Below the pieces are notes generated by a model. The model worked only from the letters and a program-made list of their open reading frames with translations, was not told the DNA's origin and made no database searches. This document shows positions 22,396-30,179 of a stretch of 34,951 nucleotides of DNA, piece by piece; positions within the stretch are counted from its first letter, which is position 1; every line of letters begins with the position of its first letter. The stretch covers positions 1 through 34,951 of the forward strand of contig JABFUD020000304.1 in assembly GCA_014529385.2 (NCBI GenBank), in the 5' to 3' direction. The DNA is from Adiantum capillus-veneris (lineage: Eukaryota; Streptophyta; Polypodiopsida; Polypodiales; Pteridaceae). The position numbers were made by a program, and so were the translations under genes.

Positions 22396-22587
22396 TGAAG
22401 GAGTACGAGCGGAAGTGCGACGCGAGAGAGAGTGCGAGAAGAAGAGCACGACGATATGGTGAACTCGCTCTACTGTAATGTGTAGAGCATAGTGAGTTCT
22501 TATTAGGTTTTTACAAAAGAATATGTGTACATACCTGGCGGCCCGCCCACTTACCTGGGCGACCACATTGGGCTTTATACCCCAACA
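22396..22587 (-). repeat. 5' LTR of copia-1
   Basis: 192 bp, matching 17173-17363 except for one C/T difference and one extra C. TATAAA (minus) is at 22574-22579. It is followed by the TCCTA duplication at 22588-22592. Confidence 0.95.
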
Positions 22588-22592
22588 TCCTA

Positions 22593-22743
22593 TTTAGTGC
22601 TCTATAGTCGACACACATACGATATGTGCCATCTTTCTTTTGCACTAATAGCACAGGTGAGCAAAATGGAGATGAGCTTGGCCCTTCTCAACTAACTCAT
22701 GCACTTGCCACATAATCTCCTCTTGTTGAGCTTGAGAAACTCT
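22593..22743 (-). pseudogene. pol: gypsy-3 reverse transcriptase, N-terminal part
   Basis: Minus-strand reading gives [20 protein letters not shown]. After a frame change come [23 protein letters not shown], the first RT motifs. It continues across the copia insertion into 17172. A TAA and a frameshift separate it from the protease frame. Confidence 0.85.
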
Positions 22744-23713
22744 TTAAGGAGGTTTGTTAGGCGGTGAACTTCCTGGAAGAAGTTCGATTGCATGGTCATC
22801 ATTACCTCGTTTAGGAGGTAGCTCACAAGGGATGTCGTCAATAAAAACATCTTGAAACCCCTTGAGAAAATTGGATAACTCTAATTCCTTTTGGTTGCTT
22901 TTATTTTCTTTTGCTAAAGCATTAGGTTCATTTTGAGAGTCTTTAACAAAAATCATGTACACGGAAATAGAGCTCTTTATTGACTTGTTGAAAGCTGGTG
23001 TATGTACAATGGGGATAGTGTTACCCATTTCCTTAGCATCTATATACATGTCTTTTTCCCTGAACTTAAAGGAGATTCTCCTTTCAAGAAATTTAACATC
23101 GGCAGCCAAGCGGTCAAACCATCGTGCCCCTAGGATTACATCCTCATGCTTGAGAGGAGAGATAAAGAAGTCCTCTTTGTCCACATAGCCTTGGACATGA
23201 ACCCTCAATTTCCCAATTAAGGGAGTGACTGAAGCTTCTTGCCCCTTGAAGGCACTGTCTGCGGGTAGGACATCTCCCATCTCGTAGGATTGTATGCCTA
23301 GCTTGGTGGCTAACTCCATAGATATAAAATTGTGAGTAGAACCAGGGTCAAAGAGAATAAAAGCATCATGTTCTCTTACCTTTCCCCAAGCATGGCATAG
23401 AGGAGATCCTTTGTGGTGAGTTTGGTGAGTCTCCTCCTCTTGGATTTCAACCAAGGAAGCTCTAGGAGGATGCTGGCGGTTATTCTTTTGGGGACAAGCG
23501 CGGTACGCATGCCCTTGTTCGCCGCACTTGAAACACCGGTTATCCTTACGATAACGCTCAAGCTCTTCAGGAGAGAGTTTATTCTTACCTTTGTAAACTC
23601 CCTTCTCTTTAGCTTTGTTGGAGTTTCCCTTAGGAGACTTTTGGACATTGTCCTTCCCCTTAGGCTCATTGGAACCCTTGTTTTCCGGGGGCTTATTATT
23701 TCTTTTAGCCCCC
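22744..23713 (-). pseudogene. pol: gypsy-3 zinc knuckle and protease
   Basis: A lysine-rich linker leads to the CCHC knuckle CFKCGEQGHAYRAC (about 23492-23533) and then protease. The protease active site reads ILFDPGSTHNFIS (about 23317-23355), with Pro where the family has Ser or Thr. GKLRVHVQGYV and DVILGARWFDRLAADV follow, the usual retropepsin C-terminal part. The frame is -1 relative to gag; a one-base loss in the C-run 23709-23713 explains it. It ends near SPPNKPP. Confidence 0.88.
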
Positions 23714-24980
23714 TTTGGAAATTGATTTGAGAGGCCACCATAGTATGGTGTATTACCGCCGATATGGTACGTGGCCTTTGGGAGTTGACATACTCCGCCA
23801 TTTCTTCGGTTAAGCCCGCACAAAATTGTTGCTTTTGCTCTCCAAAATCCAACTTTTTGAAGACAGTGGCCTTGAGTTGTAGGTCCCAAAACTTGTCTAC
23901 ATATTTGTGGATGGATTCATTGGGAGAGAGCTTTAAGCTTCGCCATTCGGTGAGTACTTTGTCTTTGGCATCGGTGGCCAAAAACTGCTTCATAATGGAA
24001 GCTCTTAAAGCTTTCCATGTTCGTGGAGCTTCACCGTTGGCTCGTAGGCTAGACCACCATTGCCTGGCAGACTTTTGAAAGTGCATAGCTACATGGCGTA
24101 GCTTAGAGGACTCCGTGAAGCCCTCATCTCTAAACGCCGCATCGAACTGTTGGATAAAGGCCAAGACTTTGTCCATAGCACCAAAGGTACCATCATAGGT
24201 AAGGAAAGAGATGCTCTTCCCTCCCTCTTTGAATTTCTTCAGCTTGGACGACCTCTTCCATGCGGCATAGGATTTCCTATGGCCTCTTCTTTTTGATGGT
24301 TCAAAGGTTGCACCATCACTTTCTTCAGAAGGTGAAGAATTTGAAGAAGGAGGAGAAGAGGGTGACCTCTTTCTCGCCTTTTTCTTGTCTTGATCTTTGT
24401 CGTCTTCACCATCACTTTCATAAGAGGAAGAGGATGAAGAAGATGGAGAAGAGGGTGTCCTCTTTCTCGCCTTTTTCTTCTCTTGCTTTTTATCATCCCT
24501 CTTTGAATTGTGGTGAGGAGAAGAATACGATGGTCTTCTCCGCTTTGGTGGTGATGGAGAGCGTTTAGCCCGCCGTCTTCGTGGAGCCATCTCCGCCGAG
24601 GTGGCGGGAGACTCGCTTCTTTCTCGTTCCTTCGGTGGAGGCTCTTGAGTTCTCCTTTGGGAAGGAGATGCATCATCAAAAAGTAAATTCTTGAGACCTT
24701 CATATGGATTCTCTTCTTCTTCCCGAATCGGAGAGAGACCTCTTTTGGTAGTCTCACAAGGAGGCTTCCTAGGTGTTCTCTCGTCATGGTGATGAGCTTG
24801 GAGAATCCCGTGAGCACGGAGCTGCTGTTGCACTTCACTTTGGAGAGATGGATTGCCCATGGCTTGTTGAAGCCTAGAAACAAGATAGTTAACAAGCATT
24901 GAAGCATCATTAGTAGCTTGCTCATGAGCAAATTCAAAGTTATCAACATTAATTTCACTCTCTTTACTATTGTCAGCCAT
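23714..24980 (-). pseudogene. gag: gypsy-3 gag with duplicated Arg/Ser-rich region
   Basis: The likely start is ATG at 24980-24978 (MADNSKESEINVDNFEF); an upstream in-frame ATG adds 17 residues but is less gag-like. An acidic/helical N-terminus is followed by a region rich in RRRRAKRSPSPPKRRR and two tandem units of KKKARKR(T/S)PSSP with poly-Ser and ESDG (about 24310-24600). The retrotransposon-gag core comes next: FLTYDGTFGAMDKVLAFIQQ, SARQWWSSL, WKALRASIMKQFLA, SIHKYVDKFWDLQ. The frame is lost at a G-run near 23709-23713, just before the zinc knuckle. The reading frame is otherwise open, unlike most gag copies here. Confidence 0.9.
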
Positions 24981-25309
24981 TCTAACAACTTTTAGGTGTA
25001 AACTTTTTTTTTTAAAGGTGTACTTTGGCACTTCAAGCCCTAGTTGCTACTCCTCTTTACCCTTTTAGAAAAAGCACTCAAGCTACTGTACCCGCGGCTC
25101 GAATACCATTAATTGCAAGGAATAGAAGAGAGGGTCTTTCGACACCAAAACAACACCGGCTCTTGTCGAGCTTCTAATAGCTTAATAGTGGTTAAGCCGT
25201 AGGCAAGCCCCGTAGGACTCCACTATTAAGACCATAGCTCTCGACGGTGATGCCCTGTTAACTGCACAAAGGCAGGCGCACTGCAAGGCTGAAAAATCCC
25301 TATTCTACT
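24981..25309 (-). other. gypsy-3 leader, part next to gag
   Basis: Non-coding leader. It includes a second PBS-like word: the minus strand reads TGGTATTCGAGCC (about 25096-25108). No coding domain is seen. Confidence 0.5.
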
Positions 25310-26030
25310 TGTTAAGTATGGAGCCTGATTTACCCTTGTAATTTTCTGTGGTAAAAGCGCACATTTGTAAGGCCCCCATTATGAGGAGAAGCCATCGTGC
25401 GTGAAGGAAAATCACTCACCGGAAACCAAAATTTTCACGGACAAGAATCAGGGGCAACTTTAAAGGCCTTGGGGGCGGAGGCCCCGGAGACTTTTTTTTC
25501 CGTCGGAATATTATGGCCGGACGGCGGCTGGAAAGTGGTCGGAAAACAACCGGTCGGTTGGCCGGTAGTCAATGGCCGATGGCCGGTGGTCGGAAGTCAA
25601 TGGCCGGTGGCCGAATTCAATGGCTGGTGGCCGAATTCAAAAGCGGACTTCTCTTCTCAAGGGCCGCCACACATGGCTGTCTCTCATAAGAGAGGGCAGC
25701 CCTTTTGGCCTATAAAAGGAGGCCATTTCTACACACATTTCATAGTGTGAAGTTGATGCAACAAGGTGAGTGTGAGGTGGTGAGAGTGAAGCAAGGCGGG
25801 AGCTCCATTAAGGGTATAATCCCTTTGTAAACTACTTCTTGTTTTGAAGTACTAAAGCCATTGAGTGGCTGCTTTACCGTGGACGTAGCCCACATTGGGT
25901 GAACCACGTATATCGTGTGTACTCTCTCTCTCTCTCTCTCTCTACTCTATAATCTCGTGTATATAAATCTGTCTCTCTCCATTAAGTAATCTACTCAATT
26001 ATCTATTTAGCTACATCTTATTTCCTAACA
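25310..26030 (+). repeat. Solo LTR, copy B (TSD CTACT)
   Basis: TGTTAAG...CCTAACA with an exact 5-bp duplication CTACT (25305-25309 and 26031-26035). It is 721 bp and matches 11666-12419. It lacks a segment of about 57 bp that in copy A is bounded by AAGGGCGGC(C/T)ACACATGG repeats. It carries an extra GC-rich piece near 25450-25490. TATAAAA is at 25711-25717. It interrupts the leader of gypsy-3. Confidence 0.92.
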
Positions 26031-26035
26031 CTACT

Positions 26036-26115
26036 TACTCACAATCAATTAATAATACCAACCATTTGTAGCTAGCTTGAGGACCTCCCTTCTTGAGCAA
26101 GAAAAGAGAAACCTT
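26036..26115 (-). other. gypsy-3 leader, PBS-proximal part
   Basis: About 80 bp of leader between solo LTR copy B and the PBS. No separate feature is visible. Confidence 0.5.
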
Positions 26116-26129
26116 GTGCTCTGATACCA
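26116..26129 (-). other. Primer-binding site of gypsy-3
   Basis: The minus strand reads TGGTATCAGAGCAC one base after the 5' LTR end. It is complementary to the initiator tRNA-Met 3' end. Confidence 0.88.
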
Positions 26130-26130
26130 A

Positions 26131-27706
26131 TGTAACATTTAATGGCCTAATAACTTGTGTGTAGCGGAAATGAGCATGAACATAGTGGGCATTTCATTAG
26201 AATAGATTCCTAATGAGAATTACAAGAGTGCTTGGGTGGAGAGAGCAACAAAAAGCATAACACCTAGTTAGATAGCATCGACAATACTTTCAAAAGAGAG
26301 AGAAATTAAGCTAATGACAACAGTTGAGGACCGGATTTGCATGGAGCCGGTCCCCCCTCCAAAAGGCTTTGTATTATGGTTTCTCCCATCAAGAGAGACA
26401 TTGTACAATACAATTCTTTGTGTTCCTTCAAGACTAGCTAGTGCAATGAAGATGAAAGCTTCATGCACTAAGCAAAACACTTAGCAAACACAACTTGAAT
26501 TATCCCCGTTCTCAGACCCAAGACCTCACACACCTTCGAAGATGAGAGCTAGCAGGGTATGAGAGTAGATTGAGAGGAAGAAGGAGTATCTTACGAGAAA
26601 GATGTACATCTCCTCACATAATCACTCATATTAGCATAGCTTAGCTTAGTAATTAGCTTGGTAGAGGAGATGAGCATGCATTGAAGCTTGGCTCTTGGTT
26701 GGATTTGCATCCACATGCCAAGAGTGTGTTGATGTAGGCTTCTATCTCACAAGCTTGGAGTAGGTGATGAGCTCTCCATTAAAGCTTGGGAAGAGATAGT
26801 CTTCTCTTTCTTTACACATGAGATTTTGTGAGTGTGTGTGTGATAATGCCTTGCAAAAATCAGCCCCCTCTCTCTCTTGGGCGAGCCCTCTTGCTATTTG
26901 CTCTTGCTGAGCCCTCATTGGCTCTCCCCAAGTCAAGCCAATGACTATTAAGCAGCATAAGTGATAGCCTTCTGACATGTGTCCCCCTTTCCCCTTTTGT
27001 GAGAGCTTTAGGTAATTAAATAATTAAACTAAACTCTCATTGGATCCCTTTGCCTCCTGGCCAATAGGAATCAGGCAAGCCATTGGGCTCCTGAATGCTC
27101 ATTGGACCCCTTGTGAGACTTCCCAATAGTCTTCTAGGAGACTTAATTCTCATTGGTTTCTTTTATTAAATGTTTTTAAATTAATTAAACTAGATTTACT
27201 CTAGCTTAATTCTCATTGGTCCACTTCAAGGGTCATCCAATAGAAACTGGGCACACCTTGTGGGCATCTGGCCTAGGGAGCTGACATGTGTCCCTCATTC
27301 CCTTTGTGTAAAGGGAGCCTGTGTGTGTGTGTGTGTGGCTTTCTCTCTCATCCCCTAGAAGAAGGGATCTCCCCCTCCCATGTAGGGATATGTGTTGACT
27401 TTGGAGAGCACACAAAGCATCCAATTCCCCCTAAGCTTTAACCCTTTGGACATAACCTTTGAATTTTGAAACCTTAGCATTTTGGAAGTCTTAATGGGCT
27501 GAACCTTAGGGTCTTTTTAGCCCATTGTTGCACATGGCTCTTTTGCAGATGGCCCCCCCTTTGGATCCCTATTTTCCCTCCTTTGGATCCCTACTGTGGT
27601 CGGTCCGCTAGCTTAACCAATATTCTAGCCTTTTCTCCCCTGGCACTTCCCCACATTAAATGATCAGTTTAATATGAGAAAATCATTTAGGAGAATTAGA
27701 TATTGA
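26131..27706 (-). repeat. 5' LTR of gypsy-3 (right copy, truncated by 11 bp)
   Basis: It matches 12679-14257 with roughly 20 visible differences, including a 3-base deletion near 26540. It stops at GATATTGA, whereas the left copy goes on for TTATTATGACA. Outer-gypsy integrase sequence begins immediately, so the end was lost in a deletion. Confidence 0.88.
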
Positions 27707-28833
27707 ATCTAAATTAGTTAATAAAGCAGAGAGCCTGAAGGCAAGAGGCCTTTTGCATCCTTTGGAGATTCTCAACAGTAAATCGGAGAGTATCTCTATT
27801 GACTTTTTTGTGGGTTTACCTACCAATGTACAAGGTCATGACTCGGTATGGGTGGTGGTTGATCGGTTCACTAAACTTTGTAAGTTTATTCCGACCAAGG
27901 CGACTATTAAAACTCCGAAGTTAACCAAATTATTTGCTGACAATATACATGGGTTATATAGATTTCCCAACAATATTGTGAGTAATCGTGACCCCAAGTT
28001 TAACAATGGTTTTTGGAGAGTTGTGTTTAAATGTTTCGGAACACAACTCAATCTTAGTATTACAGATCATCCAGAGATGGATGGCCAGACTAAATGTGTT
28101 AATTAGATGCTAGAGGATATGCTAAGAGAATAGCTTAGCCAAAAGCAATCCGATTGGGAAAATTATCTCCCTATTTTAGAGTTTACTTACAATACTACAA
28201 AGCATGTGATGACTCGGTTTAGTCTTTTCATGTTTATGTATGGTTTTCAACTTAGATCACCAGCTAGAGTGGGGTTAGCGATTGAAAAACTTCAGTAGGT
28301 CAAAGACTTTATCCAAGATCATATGGATATGCTGAAACTTACTTGTCAAAATGTTTACTTACTTGTCAAAATGTTTACATGATAGATATAAAAAGTACAC
28401 TGATGAGAAATATCGGCAAGTATCCTTGATAGACGGAGAATAGGTATTTTTATATGTGCCAAAACATTCACAAAGTCTGAAAACTGTGTCAACACCTAAA
28501 ATATCTCCTAGATATTGTGGGCTTTTAAGATACTCAAGCCAACACACTCTCATATTCATCTGGTTTTGCATGTAAGTCGTTTACGTAAATCCTTGCATAG
28601 GGACAACAATATCATTGACCAATAGATTTTGGTTGATTTTATTGAACCTCCAACACAACCACATGGACCCGATCGCATTTTATACTATCATGATTTATGT
28701 ACTCGTCAATCATGTGCATCATCAAGCATTAGTTAAGTGAAAGGACCCACCTGAAGAAGGCGTCGCTTGGGAAAACATAAGCGTTTTTAAGAAGAAATAT
28801 AAAACTTTTGTTTTTGAGGACAAAAACACTTCT
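27707..28833 (+). pseudogene. pol: Outer gypsy integrase and chromodomain
   Basis: It begins inside the segment after the integrase zinc finger (LVNKAESLK). SIDFFVGLPTN carries the first Asp, SNRDPKFNN the second, and DHPEMDGQTKCVN lies near the Glu region. PILEFTYNTTKHV follows. Stops occur from about 28106 on. The tail LVKWKDPPEEGVAWENIS (about 28733-28786) is a chromodomain signature, then FEDKN. A 20-bp tandem duplication at 28337-28376 breaks the frame. Confidence 0.85.
28337..28376 (+). repeat. 20-bp perfect tandem duplication in integrase
   Basis: ACTTACTTGTCAAAATGTTT occurs at 28337-28356 and again at 28357-28376. A 20-bp step shifts the frame of the outer gypsy integrase tail. Confidence 0.95.
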
Positions 28834-28848
28834 CCAAGGGGGGAGTAA
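28834..28848 (+). other. Polypurine tract of the outer gypsy
   Basis: CCAAGGGGGGAGTAA directly precedes TGTGATGC, the start of the 3' LTR. The same CCAAGGGGG...TAA form precedes the LTR of the compact gypsy at 30153-30168 (opposite strand). Confidence 0.8.
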
Positions 28849-29380
28849 TGTGATGCTTAGGGCCTATGGGAACTTTTGGGAGGTTGCCTATAAATAGGCA
28901 TTCATCTAGGTGGAGAGATATGCTTCACAACCCCTCTTCTCAAGGGAAGACCACTCAACAAAGCTCAGATATCATCCACACCACATATACGTTGATCAAT
29001 CAAGCTATCAAGCTAGGAAGATCAAGATGCCCGCAAACTGGGGTACCTCCTAGCATCAACGAAGACTACGATAGAGGACACATATCACCTAAGCTCGACA
29101 TGCGAGACACCTAGTACGAGTACTTACCATGATGGACATCGACAATATTCTATAGCGATCGATTAGTACATCCTTGGACAACGCTCGATGCTGGACATCC
29201 TTAGATATTGATGCTTATACACTAAGATTGTACTACCCATTGTTTCACCGTCACACACTTTATAGTGCTACTTAGATTTTGTAGACATTTAGTCTTTATT
29301 TTATTTCATTTTATTTTGTGCCTTGACATTGTATAAGATTTATTGAAATTGTACAAGTTTGGCCTCATAGGTCATTTTGG

Positions 29381-29479
<99 letters not shown>

Positions 29480-29544
29480 GACTTGTTTGCACTACCGTAG
29501 GTGATCGACTCATCGCACTATTGTTGTCGAAGCATTGTTGTACA
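28849..29544 (+). repeat. 3' LTR of the outer gypsy (end uncertain)
   Basis: It starts TGTGATGC just after the PPT. A TATAAATA box lies at 28889-28896, near the 5' edge. No matching 5' LTR was seen near 10430, so the end could not be fixed by comparison; TGTACA at 29539-29544 is a candidate. A (CT)48 run lies within it. Confidence 0.55.
29382..29477. repeat. (CT)48 microsatellite
   Basis: An uninterrupted CT run of 96 bp in the U5 side of the outer gypsy LTR. Shorter (CT)n runs occur at the corresponding place in the two solo LTRs. Confidence 0.97.
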
Positions 29545-30029
29545 TAGCTGGTGTGTGGGGCGGGACATTGATATGCAGACGCTCGCTGTTGCTACTGCAC
29601 TTTTCTCTTCAAAGACACACACTTGCTTCCCCCCCCCCCCTCCCCCCCCAACCCCCACCCCCCCACTCTCCACCCCACCCCTCGCCCAAACAAAAGAAGA
29701 TGCATTCCGTATAGCACCCGACATGGCATCCAAAGCATCCAACATAACCAAGTTGGTCAAGCTCATTAGCACCATCAACCATACTAAGAAGCTCGTGAAG
29801 GGAAGCATAAACACCATCCTCATAAGGCTCTCAAAAATCGAGAAGGAGATGGACCAATGGCGCCACAAGGAGGAGTGAAAAAAGGAGCGAATCACATGGA
29901 AGCAAGAGAATGAATCCATGCAAGAGTACTTGAGTGCCATGAAGAGTGCAAGAGGAGAGAGAACGGCAAAATCCAAAGAGACAATAAAGGAGAAGCTCAC
30001 TAAAGCCCTCTCTGATAACCTCTACGGGA
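29545..30029 (+). pseudogene. Unidentified Lys/Glu-rich coding-like fragment after a poly-C tract
   Basis: A C-rich low-complexity tract (about 29630-29690) is followed by an open frame. It includes MASKASNITKLVKLIS and RLSKIEKEMDQWRHKEE, then one TGA at 29876-29878. The same frame continues with WKQENESMQEYLSAMKSARG and KEKLTKALSDNLYG up to the LTR at 30030. It looks helical and charged and has no family I recognise. The frame across the compact gypsy resumes with EKLEATKEGQEG at 32812, so the element may have inserted into this sequence. Confidence 0.4.
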
Positions 30030-30152
30030 TGAAAGGGTGGTGGTAATGCGTGTGCTAGACTCATCCCAACCGTGCTATCTTATAGTCTCCCTCTCGCGTA
30101 CACAATGTCCGGCCGTGCCGGTGGCCTTGCCTGTAGGACCCATGTCCTTACA
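30030..30152 (-). repeat. 3' LTR of gypsy-4
   Basis: 123 bp, TGAAAGGG...CCTTACA on the plus strand. The minus strand carries CTATAAGATAG as a TATA-like element. Very short for gypsy. Confidence 0.85.
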
Positions 30153-30168
30153 TTACCCCCCCCCTTGG
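30153..30168 (-). other. Polypurine tract of gypsy-4
   Basis: The minus strand reads CCAA, nine G, TAA, then the LTR start TGTAAGG. It closely resembles the outer gypsy PPT at 28834-28848. Confidence 0.82.
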
Positions 30169-30179
30169 AAAATTGTTTT

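Larger units (their letters stand above)
17173..22587 (-). mobile_element. Ty1/copia retrotransposon with perfect TSD, lacking the RT YVDD core (copia-1)
   Basis: A 5415-bp element is flanked by the exact 5-bp duplication TCCTA (17168-17172 and 22588-22592). LTRs are 17173-17363 and 22396-22587, with TG...CA ends. By eye they differ by one substitution and one single-base indel, so insertion is recent. The order gag, protease, integrase, RT, RNase H on the minus strand is the copia order. PBS and PPT are both present. Gag and pol share one frame interrupted by two TAG codons; RT then has a frameshift and a deletion removing the YVDD segment. It is inserted in the gypsy-3 RT. Confidence 0.95.
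12679..27706 (-). mobile_element. Large (-) Ty3/gypsy element with both LTRs, PBS and PPT (gypsy-3)
   Basis: Paired LTRs (12679-14268 and 26131-27706) enclose gag, protease, RT, RNase H, integrase and a chromodomain-like tail, all on the minus strand. The PBS lies next to the right LTR and the PPT next to the left LTR, confirming orientation. Two later insertions sit inside it: a Ty1/copia element at 17173-22587 and a solo LTR at 25310-26030. Removing them leaves about 8.9 kb. The LTRs differ at roughly 20 sites by eye over 1.58 kb, so the insertion is fairly recent. Even so, the frame has at least four lesions. The left flank is GAGCT; the right LTR lacks its last 11 bp, so no target duplication can be scored. 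Confidence 0.88.
10430..29544 (+). mobile_element. Outer (+) Ty3/gypsy chromovirus-like element, interrupted and internally deleted (gypsy-2)
   Basis: Two plus-strand pieces fit one element: gag at 10805-12678 and integrase-chromodomain-PPT-3' LTR at 27707 to about 29544. Between them lies the minus-strand gypsy 12679-27706. Protease, RT and RNase H of the outer element are missing, so a deletion accompanied or followed the insertion. A 5' LTR and PBS were not recognised; the left limit is placed where leader sequence seems to begin and is soft. That both pieces come from the same copy is inferred from orientation and order. The sequence does not prove it. Confidence 0.6.

Noticed and set aside
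23700-23720. Programmed -1 frameshift site between gag and pol
   Set aside because: The heptamer at the switch does not allow good re-pairing in the -1 frame; one base lost from a G-run is simpler. Kept as a checkable point in findings.
24239-24988. 249-codon open frame in a second frame of gag
   Set aside because: It is a shadow of the Arg/Ser-rich gag frame; low-complexity codons keep the other frame open.
11666-26030. The two TGTTAAG...CCTAACA repeats as the LTR pair of one 14-kb element
   Set aside because: Each has its own exact but different 5-bp duplication (TAGGG and CTACT), and what lies between is other elements with their own LTRs.
29518-30000. 160-codon minus-strand frame with a Gly/Val run
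   Set aside because: The Gly run comes from the poly-C tract and the rest is antisense to the Lys-rich frame.
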